A stretch of DNA of 64,000 bases from an uncultured Lachnospiraceae bacterium (GTDB lineage: Bacteria > Bacillota > Clostridia > Lachnospirales > Lachnospiraceae): contig CACWLA010000002.1 in NCBI GenBank assembly GCA_902761665.1, positions 50,106-114,105 on the forward strand, given 5' to 3'. Under the pieces are notes generated by a model, which saw nothing but the letters and a program-made list of their open reading frames with translations, searched no databases and was not told the DNA's origin. Made by a program: the position numbers and the translations under genes. Each line of letters begins with the position of its first letter. The first letter of the stretch is position 1. Positions 8,085 to 17,437 of this stretch are shown in pieces.

Positions 8085-8993
8085 ATGCGCTTATTCGACC
8101 CTGAAAAAGTAAAACTCGGCATCGCCCCCATCGGCTGGTGCAATGACGACATGCCGGAACTCGGCGCAGAGAATACCTTCCGTCAGACGGTGAGCGAAAT
8201 GGCACTCGCCGGTTTCACGGGCTGCGAGATCGGCAACAAATATCCGAAGGATCCTGCCGAACTGAAGTGGGAACTGGATCTGCGCGGCATGCGGATCGCG
8301 AGCCGCTGGTTTTCTTCCTTCCTGCTGACGAAACCTCTGGAAGAAAACCTGGCGGACTTTGAGAAGGAACTGGATTTCCTCGCGGCCGTAGGCGCCGACC
8401 GGATCAACGTATCGGAGCAGAGTTGGTCGATCCAGGGAAAGACGGACGTCCCCATCCTGACCGGCGGCTTTAAGCATGTGATGAACGATGAGGAATGGGA
8501 GCGGCTCTGCAGCGGCCTCGACGCCCTCGGCAAGGCGGCGGCGGAGCGGGGCTTCAAACTCTGCTACCACCACCATATGGGGACCGTGGTCCAGACTGCG
8601 GCCGAAACGGACCGCATGATGGCAAATACCGATTCGCGCTATGTGTTCCTGTGCTACGACACCGGCCACTTTACCTTCGCGGGCGAGGATCCCCTGGCCA
8701 TGCTGAAAAAATATGTGGACCGCGTGGGGCACGTGCATCTGAAGGATATGCGCCTGGACGTCGTCAGGCAGGCGCGGGAAAACGGCTGGAGCTTTCTTCA
8801 GGCCGTGCGCGAAGGCGCATTCACGGTACCGGGCGACGGGGACGTCGATTTCGACCCGGTCTTCCGTCTGCTTTCGGAAGCCGGCTACGAAGGCTGGCTG
8901 CTCGTCGAGGCGGAACAGGATCCGGCGAAGGCGAATCCGCTGGAATATGCCATCAAGGGACGCCGCTACATCGCGGAACATACGGGACTGTAA
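8085..8993 (+). CDS. iolE: Inosose dehydratase (IolE family)
   Basis: A TIM-barrel protein of the sugar phosphate isomerase/epimerase superfamily, 302 residues. It starts GIAPIGWCNDD and has the YHHHMGT and HVHLKDMR strands that carry metal ligands. IolE removes water from 2-keto-myo-inositol to give 3D-trihydroxycyclohexane-1,2-dione. Two in-frame ATGs occur (8079 and 8085). The second is chosen because AAGGAG at 8072-8077 lies seven bases from it but only one base from the first. iolB follows after 13 bases. Confidence 0.88.
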   Translation: MRLFDPEKVKLGIAPIGWCNDDMPELGAENTFRQTVSEMALAGFTGCEIGNKYPKDPAELKWELDLRGMRIASRWFSSFLLTKPLEENLADFEKELDFLAAVGADRINVSEQSWSIQGKTDVPILTGGFKHVMNDEEWERLCSGLDALGKAAAERGFKLCYHHHMGTVVQTAAETDRMMANTDSRYVFLCYDTGHFTFAGEDPLAMLKKYVDRVGHVHLKDMRLDVVRQARENGWSFLQAVREGAFTVPGDGDVDFDPVFRLLSEAGYEGWLLVEAEQDPAKANPLEYAIKGRRYIAEHTGL

Positions 8994-9006
8994 GGAGGAA
9001 GAACAG

Positions 9007-9798
9007 ATGTATCTGAACAAGGAACTGCACCGCGGATACAATGCCTATATCGATACGGCGGAAGATGATCTGGGAACGCGCATGGACGTGGGGCTCCTCG
9101 TCATGGAAGCCGGCGACGAATACTGCATCGATGACCCGGTGAAGGAGACGGCGGTCCTTCTTTTTGAAGGAAACGTGACGTTCCGGTATGCGGACAGGGA
9201 AGTCCGCGCCGAACGCCCCGACTGCTTCCGCCATGAGGCGTACTGCCTGCTGGCGCCCCGCCGCACCCGCATCGAGATCCTTGCGGAAAGCCACGCGGAA
9301 CTCTACATCCAGCAGACGGACAACGACCGCGATTACGAGCCGGTCATGTATACGCCGGAGACCGTCCAGACCCAACACGCCGGCAATAACGGCGAGCTCA
9401 TGGGCTGCATGCGCCGCGAGATCAAGACCTTCTTCGACTACGACAACGCGCCGTTTTCGAACATGGTCCTCGGCGAGGTCCTGAACTATCCGGGCAAATG
9501 GTCCTCCTACCCGCCGCATTACCATCCGCAGCCGGAGGTCTACTTCTACCGTTTCGACTATCCGAACGGCTTCGGCGTGGGCTTTGCGAACGGACAGGTC
9601 CACAGGACCGGCCACAACGGCTGCCTCGTCATCAACGAAGGCATGCACTCCCAGGCGGCGGCGCCTGGCTATGCCATGTGCTATTCCTGGGGCATCCGCC
9701 ATCTGGAAGGCGACCCGTGGCTGAAGACCCGCATTGATGAAAAAGAACACGAATGGCTCTGGAAAGCCGATGCCAACGAACATATCTTTCAAGGCTGA
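9007..9798 (+). CDS. iolB: 5-deoxy-glucuronate isomerase (IolB)
   Basis: A bicupin-fold protein of 263 residues matching IolB, which isomerises 5-deoxy-D-glucuronate to 2-deoxy-5-keto-D-gluconate. The C-terminal cupin contains SSYPPHYHPQPEVYFYRF, with the histidines and glutamate expected to bind metal, and later HRTGHN and MHSQAAAPGYAMCYSWGIRH. The start at 9007 is preceded by AAGGAGGAA. An in-frame upstream ATG at 8947 lies inside iolE and is not needed. It sits between iolE and iolD. Confidence 0.9.
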   Translation: MYLNKELHRGYNAYIDTAEDDLGTRMDVGLLVMEAGDEYCIDDPVKETAVLLFEGNVTFRYADREVRAERPDCFRHEAYCLLAPRRTRIEILAESHAELYIQQTDNDRDYEPVMYTPETVQTQHAGNNGELMGCMRREIKTFFDYDNAPFSNMVLGEVLNYPGKWSSYPPHYHPQPEVYFYRFDYPNGFGVGFANGQVHRTGHNGCLVINEGMHSQAAAPGYAMCYSWGIRHLEGDPWLKTRIDEKEHEWLWKADANEHIFQG

Positions 9799-9822
9799 TG
9801 CTGCAGCAGTAAGGAGGGAAAG

Positions 9823-11745
9823 ATGAAGACAGTCCGCCTGACCATGGCACAGGCCCTGGTCCGTTTTCTGGAAAATCAGTACATTGCCTATGACGGGAAG
9901 GAAGATCCCTTTGTCGAAGGCGTGATCATGCTCCCGGGCCACGGCAACGTGGTCGGCCTCGGCCAGGCGCTCCGGCAGGAGACCCGCCGCCTCAAGGTCT
10001 GGCAGGGCAAGAATGAGCAGGGCATGGCGCACACCGCCGTGGCCTACGCGAAGCAGATGAAGCGGAAGAAGATCATTGCCGTGACGTCTTCCGTCGGCCC
10101 CGGCGCCGCCAACATGGTCACCGCTGCTGCGACGGCGACTGCGAACAACATCCCGGTCCTGATTCTGCCCGGCGACGTCTACGCCTGCCGCCAGCCGGAC
10201 CCGGTACTGCAGCAGATCGAGCAGACACAGGACCTGTCCATCTCCACCAACGATGCGTTCCGGGCGGTCTGCCGCTACTGGGACCGCATCGTGCGGCCTG
10301 AGCAGCTGATGAGTGTGATGATCTCGGCCTTCCGTACTCTGACCGATCCGGCGAATACCGGCGCGGTCTGCATTGCGATCCCGCAGGACGTCGAAGGCGA
10401 AGCCTATGACTATCCCGAATCCTTCTTCGCGAAACGCGTCTGGCGGCTCGCAAGGCGCCTTCCCGAAGCAGAAGCGGTCGCCGAAGCGGCTGAAGTGATC
10501 CGCGCGGCGAAGAAGCCGCTCCTCATCTGCGGCGGAGGTGTCCGCTACAGCGAGGCGCACGAAGAGTTCCGGACCTTTGCCGAAGCGACGGGCATCCCCT
10601 TCGGCGAGACCCAGGCGGGCAAGAGCGCCGTCCCTTACGATCATCCGCTGAACCTCGGCGGCATCGGCGTGACGGGCTGCTCGGCGGCCAATGAGATCGC
10701 GAAGGAAGCGGACGTCATCATCGGCGTCGGCACGCGCTACACCGATTTCACCACCTCTTCAAAGTGGCTGTTCCGCGACGGGGCGAAGTTCGTCAACATC
10801 AACGTGTCTGAATTCCAGGCCCTGAAACTGGACGCCGTGCCGGTCATTGCCGACGCGAAGCGCGCCCTGCCGGCCCTGCTGGCAGCGCTGGACGGCTACA
10901 AGGCGCCGTACGCTGGCGAGATCGAGGCCGCAAGAGAGCGCTGGGCGAAGGAACTGGACCGCCTGCAGCATACCGCCTACGGCGAAGGGTATGTCCCCGA
11001 GGTCAACGACGCGAACGCCGCCTCCGCGGACCGCTTCGCTAAGGATCTGGATGCCTGCCTGACCCAGACCGCGGTGCTCGGCGCCATCAACTTTGCGATC
11101 GATCCGGACGACGTCGCCATCGGCTCCGCCGGCTCCCTTCCGGGCGACATGCAGCGCATGTGGTGCGCGCGGGGCGTTGATACCTACAACATGGAATACG
11201 GTTATTCCTGCATGGGCTATGAGATCTCCGGCGCCCTGGGCGTCAAGTACGCGATCGGCGACCGCGATGTCTATGCCATGGTCGGCGACGGGAGTTTCGT
11301 CATGCTGCATTCCGAGCTGCTGACGGCGGTGCAGGAGCATAAGAAGATCAATGTCTGCGTGTTCAACAACGCTTCCTTCGGCTGCATCAACAACCTGCAG
11401 GTCGGCCACGGCAACGACACCCTCTGCACCGAACTGCGCTTCCGCGGCGATGACGGTGAGCACTCCGGGAAATTCATGCCGGTCGATTTCGCAAAGATCG
11501 CCGAAGGCTACGGCTGCCGTGCTTTTACGGTACGCTCCATGGAAGATCTCACGGCGGCGCTTGCCGAGGCGAAGAAGATCAAAGACGTTCCGGTGGTCTT
11601 CGACATCCGGGTCCTGCCCAAGTCCATGACGGACGGCTACGGCTCCTGGTGGCGCGTGGGAGATACCGAGGTCTCCGAAAACCCGAGAAACGTCGCGGCT
11701 TACGAAGACCATCTGGCTCACGTGAAGGACGCGAAGAAATACTGA
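9823..11745 (+). CDS. iolD: 3D-(3,5/4)-trihydroxycyclohexane-1,2-dione hydrolase (IolD)
   Basis: A thiamine-diphosphate enzyme of 640 residues with the acetohydroxyacid synthase-like three-domain plan. The N-terminal PYR domain has the catalytic Glu65 in NEQGMAH, a central domain has the [13 protein letters not shown] segment, and the C-terminal PP domain carries GDGSF...[10 protein letters not shown] for ThDP/Mg2+. IolD opens the inositol ring to give 5-deoxy-glucuronate. It is the last gene of the run and is followed by a strong terminator. TAAGGAGGG precedes the ATG. Length and order support IolD over other ThDP enzymes. Confidence 0.9.
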   Translation: MKTVRLTMAQALVRFLENQYIAYDGKEDPFVEGVIMLPGHGNVVGLGQALRQETRRLKVWQGKNEQGMAHTAVAYAKQMKRKKIIAVTSSVGPGAANMVTAAATATANNIPVLILPGDVYACRQPDPVLQQIEQTQDLSISTNDAFRAVCRYWDRIVRPEQLMSVMISAFRTLTDPANTGAVCIAIPQDVEGEAYDYPESFFAKRVWRLARRLPEAEAVAEAAEVIRAAKKPLLICGGGVRYSEAHEEFRTFAEATGIPFGETQAGKSAVPYDHPLNLGGIGVTGCSAANEIAKEADVIIGVGTRYTDFTTSSKWLFRDGAKFVNINVSEFQALKLDAVPVIADAKRALPALLAALDGYKAPYAGEIEAARERWAKELDRLQHTAYGEGYVPEVNDANAASADRFAKDLDACLTQTAVLGAINFAIDPDDVAIGSAGSLPGDMQRMWCARGVDTYNMEYGYSCMGYEISGALGVKYAIGDRDVYAMVGDGSFVMLHSELLTAVQEHKKINVCVFNNASFGCINNLQVGHGNDTLCTELRFRGDDGEHSGKFMPVDFAKIAEGYGCRAFTVRSMEDLTAALAEAKKIKDVPVVFDIRVLPKSMTDGYGSWWRVGDTEVSENPRNVAAYEDHLAHVKDAKKY

Positions 11746-11767
11746 TCCGCCTGCGGCGGTACATCAA

Positions 11768-11813
11768 AAAAGGCCGTGACAGCTCCGATCTCCGGGAACT
11801 GTCACGGCTTTTT
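11768..11813 (+). terminator. Rho-independent terminator after iolD
   Basis: A perfect 10-bp stem GCCGTGACAG (11773-11782) with CTGTCACGGC (11799-11808) is followed by TTTTT and preceded by an A-run. It closes the inositol operon. Confidence 0.92.
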
Positions 11814-11918
11814 CATTGCCTTTTTGCGGCGTACCCGCCGGGACTTACGGGAAAGCGCGGAGGAAAAGTGTCATTTTTGTCCGCTTTTGTGTTATGATGG
11901 CGCAAAAGGGAGGATGAG

Positions 11919-13529
11919 ATGAAAGCAATCTGGTACAACGGAAAAGTATATACGGGAGACGAAACGCTGCAGCAGGCTTTCCTCGTGCAGGACGGCCTGT
12001 TCCGCGCGGTCGGAAATGATGCGGAGATCCTGGCGCTCGCCGATGCGGATACGGTCCGTACGGACCTCGCGGGGCGCTTTGTCTGCCCCGGCTTCAACGA
12101 TTCGCACATGCATCTGTTGGGCTTCGGCCAGTCACTCGGCGCCGCCCGGCTTGCGGAACATACGGGAAGCCTTGCGGAACTCCTTGCCTATCTTCGGGAG
12201 TACGCTGCGGAAAATCCGCCGCGCGAAGGAAGGTGGCTCCGGGGACGCGGCTGGAATCAGGACTATTTTGCCGACACTTCCCGCATGCCGGACCGTCATG
12301 ACCTGGATGCGGTCTCGGCAGAATTCCCCATCCTCATCTCCCGCGCCTGCGGGCACTGCTGCGTTGTCAATTCGCGTGCCCTGGAACTGGCCGGGATCGG
12401 CCCGGATACCCCGTCTCCGGAAGGGGGTAGGATCGGTATGGAGAACGGCGTTCCGGACGGAAGGCTGTATGACAATGCCATCGAACTCGTCAGCGCCTGC
12501 ATTCCGGAACCGGATAAGGAAGAGATCAAGGACCTGATCCGGCGGGCCTGCCGCGCCCTGAATGCCTATGGGATAACGAGCGTGCAGACCGACGATTACA
12601 GCACGTTCCGCGGCGTGCCGTTCGAAACCGTGAATGCCGCATACCGGGAACTGGAGGAAAGCGGCGAACTGAGCGTCCGCGTGTACGAACAGGCGAATTT
12701 CACGGATACGGAGGAACTGCGGCGCTTCATTGAAGCCGGAAACGTCACCGGGACCGGCAGCCGGATGTTCCGCATCGGGCCGCTGAAGATGCTGGGGGAC
12801 GGCTCGCTCGGGAGCCGTACGGCGTGGCTTTCCCGCCCCTATGCCGACGATCCCGGAACTTCGGGCTTTCCGCTTTTCAGCAGGGAGAAGATGGAAGAAA
12901 TGATCAGCCTGGCCAATGAAAGCGGCATGCAGATCGCCGTCCACGCGATCGGCGACGCCTGTCTGGACCAGGTCCTGAATGCCCTGGAAAAGGCGCTGCG
13001 GGAGCATCCGCGCAGGGATCACCGCCACGGCATCGTACACTGCCAGATCTCGCGCCCCGACCAGCTCCGCCGCATCCGGGAGCTCGGTCTTCACGTCTAC
13101 GCCCAGTCCGTCTTCCTTGATTACGACAATCATATCGTAGAAAAACGGGTCGGTCCGGAACTTGCCGCGAGCAGTTACGCCTGGAAGACCCTGATGAGAA
13201 GCGGCGTTTCGGTCTCGAACGGCTCGGACTGTCCGGTCGAGGCGCCGGACGTGATGCGCGGGATCGAATGCGCGGTCACGCGCACCTCGCTGGACGGAAC
13301 CGGCCCTTACCTGCCGCAGGAGGCCTTCACGCTCCGGGAGGCGCTTGACAGCTTCACCGTCCGCAGCGCCGAGGCGAGCTTTGAAGAGAATTTCAAGGGA
13401 CGGATCGCACCGGGTTTTGCGGCCGACTTTACGGTACTGGAGGAAGATCCCTCCACGAAAGAGCCGCGGGCGCTCCACACGATCCGGGTGAATGCCTGTT
13501 ATCTCGGCAGAAAAAACTTTTTATCATAA
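11919..13529 (+). CDS. Amidohydrolase family protein, YtcJ-like
   Basis: A 536-residue metal-dependent amidohydrolase of the YtcJ/N-substituted formamide deformylase group. The N-terminal beta-sandwich ends in FVCPGFNDSHMHL, where the HxH metal pair sits. Next come CGHCCVVNSRALE, KMLGDGSLGSRTAW with the barrel lysine, VHAIGDA, HGIVHCQ and a C-terminal SNGSDCPVEAPD aspartate. The C-terminus returns to the sandwich (GFAADFTVLEEDP). Substrates in this group are diverse and mostly unknown. GGGAGG lies eight bases before the ATG. It stands between two terminators or leaders and so is probably monocistronic. Confidence 0.8.
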   Translation: MKAIWYNGKVYTGDETLQQAFLVQDGLFRAVGNDAEILALADADTVRTDLAGRFVCPGFNDSHMHLLGFGQSLGAARLAEHTGSLAELLAYLREYAAENPPREGRWLRGRGWNQDYFADTSRMPDRHDLDAVSAEFPILISRACGHCCVVNSRALELAGIGPDTPSPEGGRIGMENGVPDGRLYDNAIELVSACIPEPDKEEIKDLIRRACRALNAYGITSVQTDDYSTFRGVPFETVNAAYRELEESGELSVRVYEQANFTDTEELRRFIEAGNVTGTGSRMFRIGPLKMLGDGSLGSRTAWLSRPYADDPGTSGFPLFSREKMEEMISLANESGMQIAVHAIGDACLDQVLNALEKALREHPRRDHRHGIVHCQISRPDQLRRIRELGLHVYAQSVFLDYDNHIVEKRVGPELAASSYAWKTLMRSGVSVSNGSDCPVEAPDVMRGIECAVTRTSLDGTGPYLPQEAFTLREALDSFTVRSAEASFEENFKGRIAPGFAADFTVLEEDPSTKEPRALHTIRVNACYLGRKNFLS

Positions 13530-13549
13530 GAAAAAAACACTTTTCTGAA

Positions 13550-13579
13550 TTGACAATGCGCCTGCCGCTGTGGTACCTT
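13550..13579 (+). promoter_or_regulatory. Candidate promoter of the purine operon
   Basis: TTGACA (13550-13555) is followed after 17-18 bases by a weak -10 (GTACCT or TACCTT). The -35 is perfect but the -10 matches poorly. Position just upstream of a structured leader supports the call. Confidence 0.45.
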
Positions 13580-13589
13580 TGTGGTGGTT

Positions 13590-13692
13590 CCTTTAAGGCG
13601 ATGCGAGACATCGGCAAGGCTCATTCAGTTTGTAAGGTGTTCCCGGCTCCCAGAAATGATCATTTCTTTTTCGCGCCGGGATTTTTGTTTTT
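13590..13692 (+). promoter_or_regulatory. Structured leader with attenuator upstream of purE, PyrR-like in outline
   Basis: The leader has CCTTTAAGGC, then a small hairpin (CGATG/CATCG, loop CGAGA, 13599-13613), then GGCAAGG, and about 30 bases later an intrinsic terminator. The terminator stem is TCCCGGC 13641-13647 with GCCGGGA 13675-13681, and the T-rich tail runs 13682-13692. An inner palindrome AGAAATGATCATTTCT (13652-13667) lies in its loop. The outline (CTTTAAGGC, hairpin, AAGG, terminator) matches the clear PyrR leader at 61235-61357, but the loop is not the PyrR consensus. It could bind PyrR weakly, bind another ligand, or be an unrelated attenuator. Confidence 0.5.
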
Positions 13693-13727
13693 CAGGACAC
13701 CGTAATCACAGAGGAGAAGAGGCAAAA

Positions 13728-14210
13728 ATGAAGAAAGTCGGGATCGTAATGGGAAGCGCAAGTGACCTGCCGGTGGTGAAAAAGGCGGCAGACGTCCTCG
13801 CGGAGTTCGGCGTACCGTATGAGATGCACATTTATTCGGCGCACAGGACGCCGGACGAGGCGCGGGATTTCGCGCGGAGCGCAAGGGAAAACGGTTTCGG
13901 CGTGCTCATTGCGGCAGCCGGCATGGCAGCGCATCTGGCCGGGGCGATCGCGGCGAATACCACGCTTCCCGTGATCGGGATCCCCTGCAAAAGCGCAGCC
14001 CTTGAGGGCATGGATGCCCTGCTCGCCACGGTACAGATGCCGTCCGGCATCCCGGTGGCAGCGGTTGCGATCGACGGTGCGAAGAACGCGGCGTTCCTGG
14101 CAGTCGAGATCCTCGCGGTCACGGACGGGGAACTTTCCGATAAGCTTGCGGCCCACCGCCGCAGACAGGCGGAAGAGGTCCTGGCAAAGGACCGCGAACT
14201 GAACGCGTAA
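13728..14210 (+). CDS. purE: N5-carboxyaminoimidazole ribonucleotide mutase (PurE)
   Basis: 160 residues, normal for class I PurE. It contains the N-terminal [13 protein letters not shown] phosphate loop, SAHRTPDEA and [11 protein letters not shown], which form the CAIR binding site of the octamer. It interconverts N5-CAIR and CAIR; the PurK partner is not in the window. The start at 13728 is set by GAGGAGA at 13711-13717 and by the family N-terminus. Longer in-frame starts fall inside the leader. First gene of the purine operon. Confidence 0.93.
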   Translation: MKKVGIVMGSASDLPVVKKAADVLAEFGVPYEMHIYSAHRTPDEARDFARSARENGFGVLIAAAGMAAHLAGAIAANTTLPVIGIPCKSAALEGMDALLATVQMPSGIPVAAVAIDGAKNAAFLAVEILAVTDGELSDKLAAHRRRQAEEVLAKDRELNA

Positions 14211-14292
14211 GAAGGCAAAAACAGCAGGCCGGAAGCGCGGAAGGCGCCGGGCTGCCGATCAAGCAATAAATAAAAAACGGGAGATAAAACGC

Positions 14293-14973
14293 ATGAAGCT
14301 GATCTACACGGGTAAGACAAAGAATGTTTACGCAATGGACAACGGCCACTATCTGCTGAAGTTCAAGGATGACTGCACCGGCAAGGACGGCGTGTTCGAT
14401 CCGGGTGAAAACAGCATCGGCCTGACCATCGAAGGCGTCGGCGACGTGAACCTTCGGATGTCGATATATTTCTTCGAAAAGATCAATGCGGCCGGGATCC
14501 CGACCCACTACGTGAGCGCGGATCTTGCAAATACCACCATGGAAGTGCTGCCTGCGAAGGTCTTCGGCAAGGGCCTCGAAGTCATCTGCCGCTACAAGGC
14601 CGTCGGCAGCTTCCTGCGCCGCTACCGCGACTACGTGGAAGAAGGCGCAGACCTTCCTGCCTACGTGGAAATGACCTTCAAGAACGACGCCCTCGGCGAC
14701 CCGCTGGTCACGAAGGACGGCCTGATCGTTCTCGGCGTGATGAGCGCGGAACAGTATGACGCGATCAAGGAAGAGACCCAGAAGATCACGGCGATCGTGG
14801 CAGAAGAGATGAAAGCCCGCGGCCTCGACCTTTACGATATCAAGTTCGAGTTCGGCTATGACGCCGACGGCAACGTGATGCTGATCGATGAGATCGCCTC
14901 CGGCAACATGCGCGTCTACAAGGACGGCGCCTACATCGATCCCATGACGCTCTCCGAGCTGTTCTTTGCCTGA
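14293..14973 (+). CDS. purC: SAICAR synthetase (PurC)
   Basis: 226 residues, matching PurC, which ligates aspartate to CAIR using ATP. It begins with the ATP-binding [14 protein letters not shown] and has [10 protein letters not shown], the [14 protein letters not shown] block and [14 protein letters not shown] near the C-terminus. The stop overlaps the purF start (TGATG). An 82-base gap separates it from purE, and GGGAGAT precedes the ATG. Confidence 0.93.
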   Translation: MKLIYTGKTKNVYAMDNGHYLLKFKDDCTGKDGVFDPGENSIGLTIEGVGDVNLRMSIYFFEKINAAGIPTHYVSADLANTTMEVLPAKVFGKGLEVICRYKAVGSFLRRYRDYVEEGADLPAYVEMTFKNDALGDPLVTKDGLIVLGVMSAEQYDAIKEETQKITAIVAEEMKARGLDLYDIKFEFGYDADGNVMLIDEIASGNMRVYKDGAYIDPMTLSELFFA

Positions 14974-16400
14974 TGGGCGGCTTCTTCGGAACGGTATCCC
15001 GGCGGGATACCGTCATGGACGTCTTTTTCGGAACGGATTACCATTCCCATCTGGGGACACGGACGGCCGGCATGGCCATGTGGAGCGCGGAAAACGGCTG
15101 CAAGCGCCAGATCCACTCCATCGCCAACTCGCCCTTCCGCACCCGCTTTGAAAACGACCTTCCGGAATTCTCCGGCGGCTGCGGTATCGGCTGCATCAGC
15201 GATACGGATCCGCAGCCTCTTCTCGTACGCTCAAAACTGGGGCTTTACGCGATCGTTACGGTCGGCGTCATCAACAACGCCGAGCAGCTGGTTGCGGACT
15301 GCTTTTCGGATTACAGCCTGCAGTTCATGGCCAACAGCAAGGGAAACGTCAACTCGACGGAGCTTGCGGCTGCCCTGATCAATGAGGGCGGTTCGATCAT
15401 GGACGGGATAAGGCTCGCGCAGGAGCAGGTCGACGGCTCCCTGACCGTGCTGATCATGACCGGACCGGATGAGATCATTGCGGCGCGCGACCGCAGAGGG
15501 CGCCTGCCGGTGCTGATCGGAAAGGATGCCGACGGCTACTGCGTCTCCTTCGAATCCTTTGCCTATCAGAAACTGGGCTATCAGGACGCCTATGAACTCG
15601 GCCCCGGCGAGATCGTGAGCATCCGGCCGGACGGCATCACGCAGCTGCTGCCTCCCGGTGATCAGATGAAGATCTGCGCTTTCCTCTGGACATATTACGG
15701 CTATCCGACCTCCCGCTACGAGGGCAAGAACGTCGAAGTCATGCGCTATGAGAACGGCGCGATCATGGCTGCGCACGACCGTGAAAACGGCGGCATCCCG
15801 GAAGTCGACTGCATCGCCGGCATGCCGGATTCTGGCGTTCCGCACGCCATAGGCTATGCCAATGAGGCGAAGCTCCCCTTCACGCGGCCGTTCATCAAAT
15901 ATACCCCGACCTGGCCCCGTTCCTTCATGCCGTCCAACCAGGACGTCCGCAACCAGGTCGCCAAGATGAAGCAGATCCCGGTACCGGAACTGATCGAAGG
16001 GAAGAAGATCCTCTTCGTGGATGATTCGATCGTCCGCGGGACGCAGATCCGGGAAACGGCGGATTTTCTGTACGAATGCGGCGCGGCTGAGATCCACATG
16101 CGCTCCGCCTGCCCGCCGATCATGCATAACTGCAAGTTCCTCAATTTCTCCCGCAACAATGCCGAGACCGATCTGCTGGCCAGAAAGATCGTCCAGGAAC
16201 TCGAGGGCGACGAAGGCAGCCTCCATCTGGATGAATACGCCGATGCGAAGACCGAAAGAGGGCAGTGCCTGCTGAAGAGGATCTGTGAGAAGATCGGCTT
16301 CGCGTCGATCGGTTATCAGTCGCTGGACGGCCTGCTTGAGGCCATCGGCATCGACAAGGACAAGGTCTGCACCTACTGCTGGACCGGAAAGGATCTGTGA
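14973..16400 (+). CDS. purF: Amidophosphoribosyltransferase-like (PurF) without N-terminal cysteine
   Basis: 475 residues, PurF-like throughout. The N-terminal Ntn-hydrolase-like domain includes DYHSHLGTRTAGMA and the phosphoribosyltransferase domain includes ILFVDDSIVRGTQIRE. Classic PurF begins with a catalytic cysteine (MCG...), but here the N-terminus is MGGFFG, so Gly2 occupies that site and no Cys is available to become residue 1. Cys235, Cys387, Cys466 and Cys469 sit where the B. subtilis enzyme holds its 4Fe-4S cluster, so the cluster seems kept. From memory, similar MGGFFG sequences occur in other clostridia. The enzyme may use free ammonia or a partner glutaminase. Start overlaps the purC stop (TGATG) and no better in-frame start exists. 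Confidence 0.88.
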   Translation: MGGFFGTVSRRDTVMDVFFGTDYHSHLGTRTAGMAMWSAENGCKRQIHSIANSPFRTRFENDLPEFSGGCGIGCISDTDPQPLLVRSKLGLYAIVTVGVINNAEQLVADCFSDYSLQFMANSKGNVNSTELAAALINEGGSIMDGIRLAQEQVDGSLTVLIMTGPDEIIAARDRRGRLPVLIGKDADGYCVSFESFAYQKLGYQDAYELGPGEIVSIRPDGITQLLPPGDQMKICAFLWTYYGYPTSRYEGKNVEVMRYENGAIMAAHDRENGGIPEVDCIAGMPDSGVPHAIGYANEAKLPFTRPFIKYTPTWPRSFMPSNQDVRNQVAKMKQIPVPELIEGKKILFVDDSIVRGTQIRETADFLYECGAAEIHMRSACPPIMHNCKFLNFSRNNAETDLLARKIVQELEGDEGSLHLDEYADAKTERGQCLLKRICEKIGFASIGYQSLDGLLEAIGIDKDKVCTYCWTGKDL

Positions 16401-17437
16401 TGACGGAATCCCATTCTTCCTCCTATGCCGCGGCCGGCGTGGACATCGAAGCCGGCTACAAGGGCGTGAAACTCATGAAAAAGCACGTGGAGAGGACGTT
16501 TACGCCCGGAGTGCTTTCGGATATCGGCGGCTTCGGCGGCCTCTTCGCCCCGGACATTGCGGGCATGAAGAAACCGGTTCTGGTTTCCGGAACTGACGGC
16601 GTGGGCACGAAGCAGCGTCTCGCGCAGCTGATGGGAAAACACGATACGGTCGGCATCGACTGCGTGGCAATGTGCGTGAACGATATCGTCTGCTGCGGTG
16701 CGAAGCCCATCTTTTTCCTGGACTACATCGCGATCGGAAAGAACATTCCGGAGAAGGTCGCGGAGCTCGTTTCGGGCGTGGCGGAAGGCTGCGTCCAGGC
16801 CGGCTGCGCGCTTATCGGCGGCGAGACGGCCGAGCATCCCGGAACCATGGCGCCCGACGATTACGATCTTGCCGGCTTTTCAGTCGGCATCGTCGATGAG
16901 GAAAAGATCCTGGATCAGAAGCGCATGCAGGCGGGCGATGCCGTGATCGCCCTTCCTTCGAGCGGAATCCATTCGAACGGCTACTCGCTGGTTCGCAAAG
17001 TCTTCGACGTGGAGCACGCGGATCTCGGGGCGGTGATCCCGGAACTCGGTGCGCCGCTCGGCGACGTCCTGCTCACCCCCACCCGCATCTACGTGAAGCC
17101 CGTGCTTGCCGCTTTGGAAGCGGCTGACGTCCGCGGCATTTCCCACATTACGGGCGGCGGCTTTTATGAGAACATCCCGCGCTGCATCCCGGACGGCTTC
17201 GGCGCCGTCATCGAAAAAGCGGCGGTCAGGACGCCGGTGGTCTTCCGGGTCCTGCAGGAAGCTGGGAACATTCCCGAACGTGACATGTTCAACACCTTCA
17301 ACATGGGCGTCGGCATGACGATGATCGTGCGCCCGGATACCGCGGAAGCGGCGCTTGCCGCACTGCGCGCGCAGGGCGTGGATGCCTACGTCATCGGCGA
17401 GGTAAGAACTTCGGAAGAGAAGGTGGCGTTATGCTGA
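16400..17437 (+). CDS. purM: AIR synthetase (PurM)
   Basis: 345 residues, normal for PurM, which closes FGAM to 5-aminoimidazole ribonucleotide with ATP. It shows YAAAGVDIEAG, FGGLFA, GTDGVGTK, the dimer-interface CVNDI and GGETAEHPG, and the C-terminal FNMGVGM. The ATG overlaps the purF stop codon (TGATG). An in-frame GTG three bases earlier is less likely. It overlaps the next gene by seven bases. Confidence 0.93.
   Translation: MTESHSSSYAAAGVDIEAGYKGVKLMKKHVERTFTPGVLSDIGGFGGLFAPDIAGMKKPVLVSGTDGVGTKQRLAQLMGKHDTVGIDCVAMCVNDIVCCGAKPIFFLDYIAIGKNIPEKVAELVSGVAEGCVQAGCALIGGETAEHPGTMAPDDYDLAGFSVGIVDEEKILDQKRMQAGDAVIALPSSGIHSNGYSLVRKVFDVEHADLGAVIPELGAPLGDVLLTPTRIYVKPVLAALEAADVRGISHITGGGFYENIPRCIPDGFGAVIEKAAVRTPVVFRVLQEAGNIPERDMFNTFNMGVGMTMIVRPDTAEAALAALRAQGVDAYVIGEVRTSEEKVALC

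Noticed and set aside
8953-10644. A 563-codon minus-strand frame across iolB and iolD
   Set aside because: It spans two real genes in antisense, with low-complexity composition and no ribosome binding site.
13652-13667. 16-base perfect palindrome as a stand-alone operator before purE
   Set aside because: It lies in the loop of the intrinsic terminator and is more simply part of that structure.
13590-13692. Purine (guanine/adenine) or ZTP riboswitch upstream of purE
   Set aside because: I could not find the conserved core bases of either class; only an attenuator-type layout is visible.
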